Shown here piece by piece: positions 1-6,449 of a stretch of DNA of 13,475 bases. The number at the start of each line of letters is the position of its first letter. The first letter of the stretch is position 1. This DNA comes from Archangium sp. (lineage in GTDB: Bacteria; Myxococcota; Myxococcia; Myxococcales; Myxococcaceae), in the NCBI GenBank assembly GCA_016793585.1, contig JAEUJR010000900.1:1-13475 (forward strand). Direction: 5' to 3'. The translations under genes and the position numbers were made by a program. The notes under the pieces are model-generated. The model saw only the letters and a list, made by a program, of their open reading frames with translations, had not been told where the DNA came from and did no database searches.

Positions 1-63
1 TCGACCGTCGACGCGCGTCGCATTCTCGGCGGTTGATGCACGGAGCGCTGTAGGGTTCTGCCG

Positions 64-525
64 GTGAGGTGGTTCGTTCTCGTCGCCCTCGCCGGGGCCC
101 TCAGCGCGTGCGACACCGAGGTGCTGGGCCTGTTCCACCAGCTCGCCGCCGATGCGGGCGACGTCGACGGCGGCCATACCGCCTTTCGGCTCGCAAGACG
201 CGGGCACGCCCGACCTCGTGCTGGTGAACGCTGGGGGCTGGCTGCTCGAGGCCGGCACCGATTACGTCGTCGACGTGACGGTGACGAACCCGGGCCTGGC
301 TGCCGCGCTCGACACCTCGGTCGACCTCGGCTGGCCGATGGAGGCCACCTTCGTCTCGTCGGCAGCGTGTGTCGCCAACCCACCGACTGCCCGCTGCGCC
401 ATCGGCGTGATTCTCTGAACCGCCGCGCCGAGGCCAAGAAGCTCGCGCGCAGCCTCATCGCCGCCGACCGTGACGGGCTCGTGAAGCGACGGGTCTCGAA
501 GCTGCTCGATGCCGGAGTGCCCTGA
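64..525 (+). pseudogene. Broken lipoprotein with DUF11-like domain
   Basis: The coding signal is split over two frames. From the GTG at 64 (weak AGGG 8 nt upstream) the frame encodes a lipoprotein signal, MRWFVLVALAGALSAC, followed by an Asp/Gly-rich linker up to about 170. From about 175 to 417 the next frame carries the coding-like sequence. It contains DAGTPDLVLVNAGG, then a segment resembling a DUF11/CARDB-type beta-sandwich (DYVVDVTVTNPGLAAALDT, FVSSAAC, CAIG), and stops at TGA 416-418 before the last expected strands. From about 418 to 525 the first frame again looks coding (RRAEAKKLARSLIAADRDG...), a basic helical tail that does not belong to a DUF11 fold. All three segments favour G/C at third positions. 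I infer a decayed or mosaic gene; two sequencing indels are the alternative. The end is 1 nt from the convergent gene at 527. Confidence 0.5.
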
Positions 526-526
526 C

Positions 527-922
527 TCAGCTCCAGTCTGAGCGAGTGACGACCGAGGCGGTTGCGACGCCAGCTTCGTTGCGCAGCGGCCGCCCGTAGG
601 CGAGCGAGACGAAGCAACACCCCGACTCAGTCTCGGCGCGCGCGAATGGTCCCACGGGAGGCGGAGTTCCGGGCGGGCTGGGACACACACCACTGTCTGG
701 AATCGCGTCGCACCACACGGCGATCACGTCGCAGCTCGAGAAGGTCTGCGCGCCTCCGTCGAACAGCGTGACGCTCCGTGGGCTGCACGGCGGGAATGCA
801 GAACCGCTGTCGATCGCGCCTGCGTCGACTTGCGCTCCGGTCAGTCCTCCGCACGAGGTCGCACCAAGCAGAGCCCCTCGAAGCGCGGCACGTCGAAGTC
901 TGGGGAGCCAATCGGTCTTCAT
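527..922 (-). CDS. Cys-rich exported protein of the ferritin cassette (copy 1)
   Basis: A 131-aa protein of unknown function. The ATG at 922 overlaps the TGA of the ferritin-like gene (ATGA), so translation is probably coupled; longer in-frame starts would intrude into that gene. The N-terminus MKTDWLPRLRRAALRGALLG is a basic region plus a short hydrophobic stretch ending at ATSCGG. This is an export signal, possibly a weak lipobox at Cys24. The mature part is Asp/Ala/Gly/Ser-rich, then has a Cys-containing core (CDAIPDSGVCPSPPGTPP, GCCF) and the C-terminal signature YGRPLRN...RSDWS. It is clearly paralogous to the gene at 1657-2034, which matches in the N-terminus, the core and the tail. The conserved Cys residues suggest disulfides or metal binding outside the cytoplasm (inference). 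I know no named family with certainty. Confidence 0.8.
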   Translation of the reverse strand: MKTDWLPRLRRAALRGALLGATSCGGLTGAQVDAGAIDSGSAFPPCSPRSVTLFDGGAQTFSSCDVIAVWCDAIPDSGVCPSPPGTPPPVGPFARAETESGCCFVSLAYGRPLRNEAGVATASVVTRSDWS

Positions 923-1656
923 GGTGTGAGCCCCATCGATTCGAGCGCAGGCCGCACGGTATTGCGCATCGCCTCTCGTTGAAGCTCGAAACGATCGAGT
1001 TCGCTCATGACGCCCCACCGGCGCAGATTCATCGACGGGCCGGCTGGTGCCGGAAGTCGCTCGTATGCTGCGAGCTGTTCGTGCGTGGTCTCTCGGAGCG
1101 CGTCGGCAAGGGTGGTGCCTCCGGTCTGAATCGCCCAGCCAACGAAGGTGTAGGCGAGCTCGGCATGTCGCGCTTCGTCTTCGGAGATCTGTCTGAGGAC
1201 AGCTGCAATCACGGGGTCGGTGGTCCAGGCGGCGGCGTGCTGCGCCTCGTTGGCCGACAGCGTCTCGGCGACGCAGCCTTCGATCAGCGTCGCTCGCGCA
1301 GCTCCGATGAGCGTTGTGTCGGGCATGCCTCGCGGGAGCGGCAGTGGACCGGGGCCCAACGGAGTGCCGGCGAACGCCGACACGATGCGGAATGAGAGTC
1401 GTGCATGTTCGATCTCGTCGAGTCCTGCGCGATGCGAGGCGCTGAGGAGTTCGGGAGGTGCTCCGACCGCGAGGAGCTGCAAGGTGAACTGCGCGAAGGA
1501 GCCGATCGAGGCGTGTTCTCCGAGAGCAGCGTTCGACCAGCGCTGTGCGAGCGCGGCTCGAACTTCGCCATCGAGGGCTCTCGCGCGCTCACTGAACCGA
1601 GCCCAGTCGTCAGTCGAGATCGCCGGTTCAGGCGCGCCAGAAGCCGTCGGCGGCAT
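919..1656 (-). CDS. Ferritin-like di-iron domain protein
   Basis: A 245-aa, mostly helical protein with the four-helix di-iron signature. Visible ligand candidates are Glu47 in GEHASIGSF, Glu81/His84 in DEIEHAR, Glu126 or Glu131 in the third helix, and Glu161/His164 in EDEARHAEL. Two ExxH motifs plus two isolated Glu is the standard ferritin/rubrerythrin-superfamily layout. Such proteins bind two irons and act in iron oxidation, peroxide reduction or hydroxylation; which applies here cannot be read from sequence. No signal peptide is seen, so it is probably cytosolic. The ATG at 1656 directly follows the TGA of the upstream paralogue (TGAATG), and its own TGA overlaps the next ATG. It therefore sits in the middle of a coupled three-gene unit. 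By hand count nearly a third of its first 80 or so codons end in A/T, unlike the kinase or plsY. Confidence 0.88.
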   Translation of the reverse strand: MPPTASGAPEPAISTDDWARFSERARALDGEVRAALAQRWSNAALGEHASIGSFAQFTLQLLAVGAPPELLSASHRAGLDEIEHARLSFRIVSAFAGTPLGPGPLPLPRGMPDTTLIGAARATLIEGCVAETLSANEAQHAAAWTTDPVIAAVLRQISEDEARHAELAYTFVGWAIQTGGTTLADALRETTHEQLAAYERLPAPAGPSMNLRRWGVMSELDRFELQREAMRNTVRPALESMGLTP

Positions 1657-1668
1657 TCAGCACCAGTC
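1654..1668. repeat. 15-bp direct repeat at a stop/start junction (copy 1)
   Basis: The + strand reads cattcagcaccagtc here and identically at 2032-2046. On the - strand each copy spells the end of one gene (Asp-Trp-Cys-stop) fused to the ATG of the next. The sequence after the last gene of the cassette (527 onward) is a degenerate version. This suggests the cassette grew by duplication with breakpoints at gene junctions. Confidence 0.6.
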
Positions 1669-2034
1669 CGTTCTGGTCGAGAGTTGGGCGACGCGTGCCT
1701 CGGTGCTGTCGCGAAGCGGGCGCCCCACATACGGAAGGGCGAAGTAGCAACAGCCGGCGCCGCCGTCCGAGCGGAGGTACGGCCCCTCCACAGCCCTCGA
1801 CGGAGCCTCTGGCGTTCCAGGATCGGGGCAGATGCCTGAGATCGGCACGCCTACGCATCCTGGAAACAACACACGTTGGAAGTCGCTGATCGAGGCATCG
1901 GACGGCGACTCCGGCAACGGACTCAGCGCGCCTCCGTCAGCGCCTACCGGAGTGCCTCCGCACGAAGACGTCGCCGCGAGCAAAGCGCCCTGCATCGCTG
2001 CTCGCCGAAGTCTCGAGACCCAGTCGCCTGTCAT
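1657..2034 (-). CDS. Cys-rich exported protein of the ferritin cassette (copy 2)
   Basis: A 125-aa paralogue of the 527-922 product, lying directly upstream of the ferritin-like gene. The N-terminus MTGDWVSRLRRAAMQGALLA leads to ATSSCGG, a Sec-type signal or weak lipobox. It is followed by a Gly/Pro/Ser-rich spacer, the Cys core (FPGCVGVPISGICPDPGTPE, GAGCCYF) and the tail YVGRPLRD...RVAQLSTRTDWC. The shared Trp near both ends, the paired Cys and the GRPLR motif define the small family within this window. The ATG at 2034 follows a TGA at once and has no Shine-Dalgarno sequence. That pattern fits coupling to an upstream gene, but only a possible remnant remains there. Function is unknown; a partner of the ferritin-like protein outside the cytoplasm is an inference from gene order only. 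Confidence 0.78.
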   Translation of the reverse strand: MTGDWVSRLRRAAMQGALLAATSSCGGTPVGADGGALSPLPESPSDASISDFQRVLFPGCVGVPISGICPDPGTPEAPSRAVEGPYLRSDGGAGCCYFALPYVGRPLRDSTEARVAQLSTRTDWC

Positions 2035-2100
2035 TCAGCACCAGTCGTGTTTCATCCAGCTCGTTGTTCGCTGCCCGCTTCTCGAGAGAACAAAGCAGAA
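2035..2100 (-). pseudogene. Possible C-terminal remnant of a third cassette paralogue
   Basis: Reading the - strand up to the TGA at 2035-2037, the last codons give MKHDWC, preceded by a short stretch beginning FCFV. This resembles the GCCFV/GCCYF and DWS/DWC ends of the two intact paralogues. The 15-bp sequence covering the Asp-Trp-Cys-stop-ATG junction is identical to that at 1654-1668. Beyond about 2100 the similarity is lost. The GRPLR motif is not intact, so only the last residues and the DNA junction are firm. Confidence 0.35.
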
Positions 2101-2304
2101 GTCGGACGCGAAGCGTTTGGCGTGACCTCCGTTCACCCGCAAACGTTGCTTCGACCCGAGCTGATCAGCCGCAAGCACCCGACGCTGACGCTCTCTCGAC
2201 GACTCCTCCGTGAAGAGAGTCGAGTTGAGAGGCCAGCGCCAACGTCTCGGACTTGCGGCGGTTCTCGGAGGCAACCTGAGACCCACATCGACCGACAATC
2301 CTCC
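2035..2304. other. Intergenic region between divergent units
   Basis: This is the only sizeable non-coding stretch (270 bp). It must hold the start signals of the leftward ferritin cassette and the rightward gene at 2305, apart from the remnant at its left end. It is less G/C-rich than the flanking genes. A 6-bp inverted repeat (cgactc at 2200-2205, gagtcg at 2217-2222, 11-bp loop) is present, but without a T tract or neighbouring -10/-35 I can stand behind. No RNA gene or longer ORF with coding character was seen. Confidence 0.4.
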
Positions 2305-2745
2305 ATGAACGTCTTCCGCTCTCTGGCCCGCGAGCTGATCAGCCTGGCCGGCAACGAGGCCACGAAGCAGACCGGTGAGCTCGGTCTTCGTTCGGCGCTC
2401 GAGAAGCGAGTCGTTCCCGCGGTCGTCGACCTCGGCCGCTACCGCGACTCGTTCGACCGCATGCCGCAGAACTTCCAAGGCGCGATGAACTCCCTCAAGG
2501 GCGAGCGAGCGTTCAGCAAGTCGTCGTGGGCTTCGCTGGCGATGACGCCCGAGGTGGCCGCACCGAGCGCACAGCCTTCGTTCCGCGCCTCGTCGCCCGC
2601 GTTCGCCTCGCACCTCGCTGATGGCTTCGAGTCGGCCCGCCGGTCTCCTGTCGACCTCAGCGGTGGCCTCAAGCCTGCTGCCTCGTTGGCGGCCTCAGCG
2701 CAGACGCGTTCGAACGGCTTCACCGCTTCGCTCAACGACCTCTGA
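2305..2745 (+). CDS. Hypothetical protein, 146 aa
   Basis: I do not recognise this protein. The ATG at 2305 is chosen because codon use becomes coding-like from there (MNVFRSLARELISLAGNEA) and the long upstream in-frame extension is antisense to the cassette genes. Residues 1 to about 75 look helical and charged (KRVVPAVVDLGRYRDSFDRM). The second half is low-complexity Ser/Ala/Pro-rich (TPEVAAPSAQPSFRASSPAF), typical of a disordered tail. There is no signal peptide or membrane segment. No clear Shine-Dalgarno sequence precedes it. It ends 66 bp before the likely start of the DUF2752 gene, on the same strand. Confidence 0.6.
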   Translation: MNVFRSLARELISLAGNEATKQTGELGLRSALEKRVVPAVVDLGRYRDSFDRMPQNFQGAMNSLKGERAFSKSSWASLAMTPEVAAPSAQPSFRASSPAFASHLADGFESARRSPVDLSGGLKPAASLAASAQTRSNGFTASLNDL

Positions 2746-2773
2746 CCCACCACCTGGACGACCTGCGCTGACT

Positions 2774-2802
2774 CTGACTTCCCGCGGCTGGTCGTGTACC
2801 TT
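2774..2802 (+). promoter_or_regulatory. Candidate promoter for the DUF2752-plsY pair
   Basis: CTGACT (2774-2779) and TACCTT (2797-2802) lie 17 bp apart, resembling a housekeeping -35/-10 pair (4 of 6 and 3 of 6 matches). Transcription would begin near 2809-2812, at the GTG of 2812. The gene might therefore be leaderless, and the upstream GTG at 2794 would lie inside the promoter. This comes from spacing and resemblance only. Confidence 0.3.
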
Positions 2803-2811
2803 GCCGGCCGC

Positions 2812-3236
2812 GTGCAGCTCGTTCTCCCATCGCGCAACCGGACTCTCGGCACCATCGACGCCCTCGGCATCGTCGGGCTCGTCGGGCTGCTCGTCGCCCG
2901 CTACGTGCCGGTCGCGCGCATCATTCCGTTCTGGGGCTGCACCTTCCGAGAGACGACCGGCGTTCCCTGCCCGGGCTGCGGCCTCACCCGCGTCGCCGAC
3001 CGCGTGGCGCACTTCAACGTGCTCGGCGCGCTGCACGCGAACCCGCTCGGCACCGTCGCCGCCGTCGGCTTCGCCCTCGCCGTCGTGTTGACCATCATTC
3101 ACCTCGTCTTCGGCGTGCCGCTGCCCGAGCTCGTGCTCGACGACAAGGAGTGGAAGCGCGCCCGGTGGATCGCCATCAGCCTCTTCCTCGTCAACTACGG
3201 CTTCGTCGTGTTCGCGTACCGGGTGCTCCACTGGCG

Positions 3237-3240
<4 letters not shown>
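2812..3240 (+). CDS. DUF2752 family membrane protein
   Basis: A small integral membrane protein, 142 aa from the GTG at 2812 (an in-frame GTG at 2794 would give 148 aa). The DUF2752 hallmark is plain: a Cys in FWGCTFRETTG, then VPCPGCGLTR around residues 51-60, followed by ALHANPLGT. Three hydrophobic segments are visible, near residues 14-38 (LGIVGLVGLLVARYVPV), about 83-104 (VAAVGFALAVVLTIIHLVF) and about 122-138 (WIAISLFLVNYGFVVFAY). The family's biochemical role is not established; the CPxCG motif hints at metal or thiol chemistry. Its TGA overlaps the proposed CTG start of plsY by 3 bases (CTGA), so the two are probably translationally coupled. The later start is preferred because a candidate promoter covers 2794. 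Confidence 0.82.
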
Positions 3241-3818
<578 letters not shown>

Positions 3819-3822
3819 CGCT

Positions 3823-4176
3823 TCAGCGCTCGGCCCACACGCCCAGCTCGTTGCCGCTCAGGTCGGTGAAGTGAAAGCGCCGGCCACCGGGGAAGGTGAA
3901 GGGCTCGGTGCTGATGCGGCCGCCTGCCGCCCGAACCGCCTTCACCGTCGCGTCGAGGTCGGCCGAGAAGAGCACGACGAGTGGGCCACCGCGGCCAGTG
4001 GGAGTGCCTCTGGTGAGCCCTCCCTGCTCGCGGCCCGAGCCCTGAATGCCTGCGTAGTCGGGGCCATAGTCGGTGAACGCCCACCCGAAGGCTGCGGCGT
4101 AGAAGGCCTTCGAGGCTGCAACATCGGTGACGGTGATTTCGACGTAGTCGATGGCGTGGTGCGTGTGGTTGGTCAT
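3823..4176 (-). CDS. VOC family (glyoxalase/bleomycin-resistance fold) protein
   Basis: A 117-aa single-unit VOC protein built of two beta-alpha-beta-beta-beta modules. Module one is DYVEITVTDVAASKAFYAAA...FGWAFTDYGPDYAGI. Module two is GGPLVVLFSADLDATVKAVR...GGRISTEPFTFPGGRRFHFT, with the usual closing FTDLSGNELGVWAE. Members include glyoxalases, ring-cleaving dioxygenases and antibiotic-binding proteins; the substrate cannot be named here. VOC proteins of this length normally dimerise. The start is supported by GAGAGGAA on the - strand (4183-4190), with AGGA 7 nt before the ATG. Its stop is 4 nt from that of plsY (convergent). It is divergent from the lipoprotein gene at 4260, with an 83-bp gap. 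Confidence 0.9.
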   Translation of the reverse strand: MTNHTHHAIDYVEITVTDVAASKAFYAAAFGWAFTDYGPDYAGIQGSGREQGGLTRGTPTGRGGPLVVLFSADLDATVKAVRAAGGRISTEPFTFPGGRRFHFTDLSGNELGVWAER

Positions 4177-4197
4177 GCGCCGTTCCTCTCACGGTCT

Positions 4198-4216
4198 CGT
4201 GTCAGAACGTGTCAGG
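4198..4216. repeat. Two tandem CGTGTCAG(A/G) units between divergent genes
   Basis: cgtgtcaga (4198-4206) and cgtgtcagg (4208-4216) are spaced exactly 10 bp apart, about one helical turn. They sit in the 83-bp gap between the divergent VOC and lipoprotein genes. A tandem operator is possible. No protein or consensus is known to me for it, and chance duplication in G/C-rich DNA cannot be excluded. Confidence 0.3.
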
Positions 4217-4259
4217 AACCATGAATATCGGCGGCGCCCCGCCGTTGGTGTGCCGCCAC

Positions 4260-5456
4260 ATGCGACTTCTCTCAGGCCTGTTCGTCATCGCGTTCGCGCT
4301 CGCGTGCGATGTTCCTTCGTCATCGCTGCAGGGGTCGTTCGGCAAGGTGAGCCGTGACGAGCTGCCGACCGGCCTCGACGCCTCGGTCTCTTGTCAGCCC
4401 GCCCCTCCGACGAACGTGGTCGACGTGCCTGGCGGGCGCGGTGCGCGGGTGGCCTTCGTCGCCGACGCGCTCGCGGTCGCTGCGGTGACCGACGCCGGAG
4501 TTCAGGTTCAGCTCGTCACGCCTGGCGGCGGTGGAGTGCTGCGCTCGTTCCACCGGCCTGCGGCCAACCTGGCGCTGGGCACGAGCGGCGGCGTGTTGGG
4601 CGTGGCGTGGGACTCGGCCACCACCAACGCGTCCGTGGAGTTCGCGGTCGTCGACAGCCGCAGCGGCGTCGCGTCTGCCGTGAGCCGGCTCAGCCCGGAG
4701 CTGGGCCGCAGCCAGGAGCCCGTCACGGCCTCGCAGCCACGGGTCGCCGCGAGCCCGACCGGCTTCTTCGTCGTCTGGGACGATGGGCGTTATGCCGAAC
4801 CCCGCGGCTCGGGGAACCTCTTCGGCTGGCGCGGACTGTACGGGCACGCGGTCGACCTGCTCGGAGAGCCCAGGGGCGCAGACGTTCAAGTCGTGCAGAC
4901 GAGCGGCGGCTCGCGCTTCTTCGACGTGGCCTGGGCGGGGAGCGAGTGGTTCACGCTGTGGACGCGGGACGACATGCCGTTCTCGGTGTCGGGTCGCTTC
5001 AGTGGCCAGGGCTACACGCCGTCACGCGAGCCGACCCCGTTCGCCGTGGTGTCCGAGCGCAGTGCAGCGGGCGTCATCCGGCTCGCGGCGGGCGCCGATG
5101 GGCGCGTGCTCGCCGCCATTCCGTTCGCGTCACCCACGGGGAGCCCCCGGGTCGGCACCATCGTCGCCTCGCGAACCGGCGCCACGCCCTTCACGCCCTG
5201 GCCCGAGACCGAGTCAGCCATCTGGGCCCTCGCGGCGGTGCCGGGCGGCTTCCTCGCCGCGACCGCCACGTCGTTGTGGCAGCTCGACGCCGACGGCCAG
5301 CGCGTTCGTTCTCAGCCGCTCGACTTCACTGCGGCCGGAGCGGGGGTCGTTGGCGACGTCTCGCTCGAGGTCGTGGGCAAACGCGTTCGGCTCCTTTTCA
5401 CCCTCGAGACCCAGGGTGGCGTCTCGGTGTGGTCGACGGTCGCGTGCCTGCCTTGA
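4260..5456 (+). CDS. Predicted lipoprotein, propeller-like, 398 aa
   Basis: From the ATG at 4260 the protein begins MRLLSGLFVIAFALAC, a short lipoprotein signal with Cys16 as the lipidation site. ATG 4221 would add 13 residues and is the alternative; GTG 4209 is further out. The mature protein is Gly/Ala/Val-rich and all-beta in appearance. It has recurring segments such as VAASPTGFFVVWDDGRY, FDVAWAGSEWFTLWTRDD and IWALAAVPGGFLAATATSLW. Such WD/GFxVVW-type repeats occur in secreted beta-propeller proteins of myxobacteria; I count about five to six but cannot assign a Pfam family. Function is unknown, and the expected location is the cell envelope. It ends 9 bp from the convergent gene at 5466. 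Confidence 0.82.
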   Translation: MRLLSGLFVIAFALACDVPSSSLQGSFGKVSRDELPTGLDASVSCQPAPPTNVVDVPGGRGARVAFVADALAVAAVTDAGVQVQLVTPGGGGVLRSFHRPAANLALGTSGGVLGVAWDSATTNASVEFAVVDSRSGVASAVSRLSPELGRSQEPVTASQPRVAASPTGFFVVWDDGRYAEPRGSGNLFGWRGLYGHAVDLLGEPRGADVQVVQTSGGSRFFDVAWAGSEWFTLWTRDDMPFSVSGRFSGQGYTPSREPTPFAVVSERSAAGVIRLAAGADGRVLAAIPFASPTGSPRVGTIVASRTGATPFTPWPETESAIWALAAVPGGFLAATATSLWQLDADGQRVRSQPLDFTAAGAGVVGDVSLEVVGKRVRLLFTLETQGGVSVWSTVACLP

Positions 5457-5465
5457 CTCGTCGCT

Positions 5466-6281
5466 TCAGCGCGCCTCGGGGCTGATGACCAGCTTTCCCC
5501 AGCCGGGCGTGCGGCGCATGTCGGGCGGGTGATTCATCCACAACACCACCATCGCGGCCGTCGCCCGAACCTCGGGCGCTCCCTGCTGCACGAGTCTGAG
5601 CAGCAGGTCGTTGGGCACCGAGCAGCCGTTGCGAAACTGCACCCACGGCGCGGCGAGCTCGAGCAGCGCGCGTGACTGCGTGGCGAAGTCTGGCGACGCG
5701 AGGCTGGTGATGAGCGTGCGGCACAGGTTCGGGGGCGGCTTGCCGGGCACGTCGGGCGGCGACGGCGGCTCGACCGGGTCGAGGCCACGGCACGCGGCCG
5801 GCGGCACGTCGATGTTGAACTCGGTCAGGGTGGTGCAGAGCTGGGCGCGCTCCTCTTCTCGTCGCGGCGGCTTCATGGCGAGGCTGCGCTCGAGCGGGCC
5901 GACGGCGATGGTCTGGCGAAGGGCGCGCACGGCCTTCACCGCGGCGATGCGCACGCCTTCGTCAGGGTCGAGCACGAGGTCGGCGACGGCCGAGGTGCCG
6001 GGCTCCCACTTCGAGGTCGCGGCGAAGCGACAGAGCTCGAGGCGGGTGGCGACGTCGTTCGCGCGGCTCTCGGCGGCCCACGACAACGTGTCCGAGCGGG
6101 CGAGCTGAATGAGCCTCACCTTCGCGATGGCTGACGCACAGCTCGAGTCCTGCGCCACCAGCGTGTCGAGCCGCGCGGCAGACTTCTTCGTGTCGACCAC
6201 CGCGTAGAACCACGCCTCCTGGCACGCGTCGAAGGGGAACGGGCCACGCGCCACCGCCTGCTGCAGCTCGACCACGGTCAT
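5466..6281 (-). CDS. HEAT-like repeat protein, probable lipoprotein with disrupted start
   Basis: The ATG at 6281 gives 271 aa (MTVVELQQAVARGPFPFDAC...). The protein is mainly helical. A HEAT-like unit is visible around PDEGVRIAAVKAVRALRQTI, and another near FATQSRALLELAAPW and APEVRATAAMVVLWM. A Pro-rich linker (PPSPPDVPGKPPP) separates the halves. Several Cys are scattered, consistent with an exported protein. The same frame stays open upstream of 6281 and encodes RCLVALFSLLVACAPKN, a clear lipoprotein signal with an LVAC lipobox. No ATG, GTG or TTG lies in that frame before the TGA at 6408-6410, so the annotated start is probably too short. The true start is likely ATG 6370, one base out of frame. 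HEAT proteins usually mediate protein contacts. It is the last gene of the kinase-led leftward unit. Confidence 0.7.
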   Translation of the reverse strand: MTVVELQQAVARGPFPFDACQEAWFYAVVDTKKSAARLDTLVAQDSSCASAIAKVRLIQLARSDTLSWAAESRANDVATRLELCRFAATSKWEPGTSAVADLVLDPDEGVRIAAVKAVRALRQTIAVGPLERSLAMKPPRREEERAQLCTTLTEFNIDVPPAACRGLDPVEPPSPPDVPGKPPPNLCRTLITSLASPDFATQSRALLELAAPWVQFRNGCSVPNDLLLRLVQQGAPEVRATAAMVVLWMNHPPDMRRTPGWGKLVISPEAR

Positions 6282-6382
6282 CGCCGTCGCCGCCGGTGGA
6301 GCGACGTTCTTCGGCGCGCAGGCGACGAGGAGTGAGAAGAGGGCGACGAGACATCGTTCGGGGTCGTCATCAGCAAGACCTC
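6282..6382 (-). other. Out-of-frame start region of the HEAT-like lipoprotein
   Basis: On the - strand GAGG (6379-6382) lies 8 nt before an ATG at 6370-6368, a normal initiation site. That ATG is one base out of frame with the lipoprotein signal. Adding one C to the CCCC run at 6360-6363 would restore MTTPERCLVALFSLLVAC and continue into the HEAT-like protein. As read, the ATG opens only a 30-codon frame that ends at a TGA overlapping ATG 6281. Either a real frameshift or a sequencing error explains this. Confidence 0.55.
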
Positions 6383-6449
6383 GAGCACTCAGTGAACTGG
6401 AGGCATCTCACGAAACCGGCGCTGCGGTGCATTCGCATTCGGGGGCGAC

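Noticed and set aside
1..36. Open frame running in from the window edge and ending in TGA
   Set aside because: Only 11 codons are visible. It could be the end of an upstream gene, but nothing in it can be identified.
778..1395. Long + strand frame over the ferritin-like gene
   Set aside because: It is Arg/Ser-rich with no domain signal and lies antisense to a gene with clear di-iron motifs; a shadow frame of G/C-rich DNA.
2035..2613. 192-codon - strand frame opposite the 146-aa gene
   Set aside because: Arg-rich, low-complexity translation typical of antisense frames. Only its last codons, up to about 2100, are of interest as a remnant.
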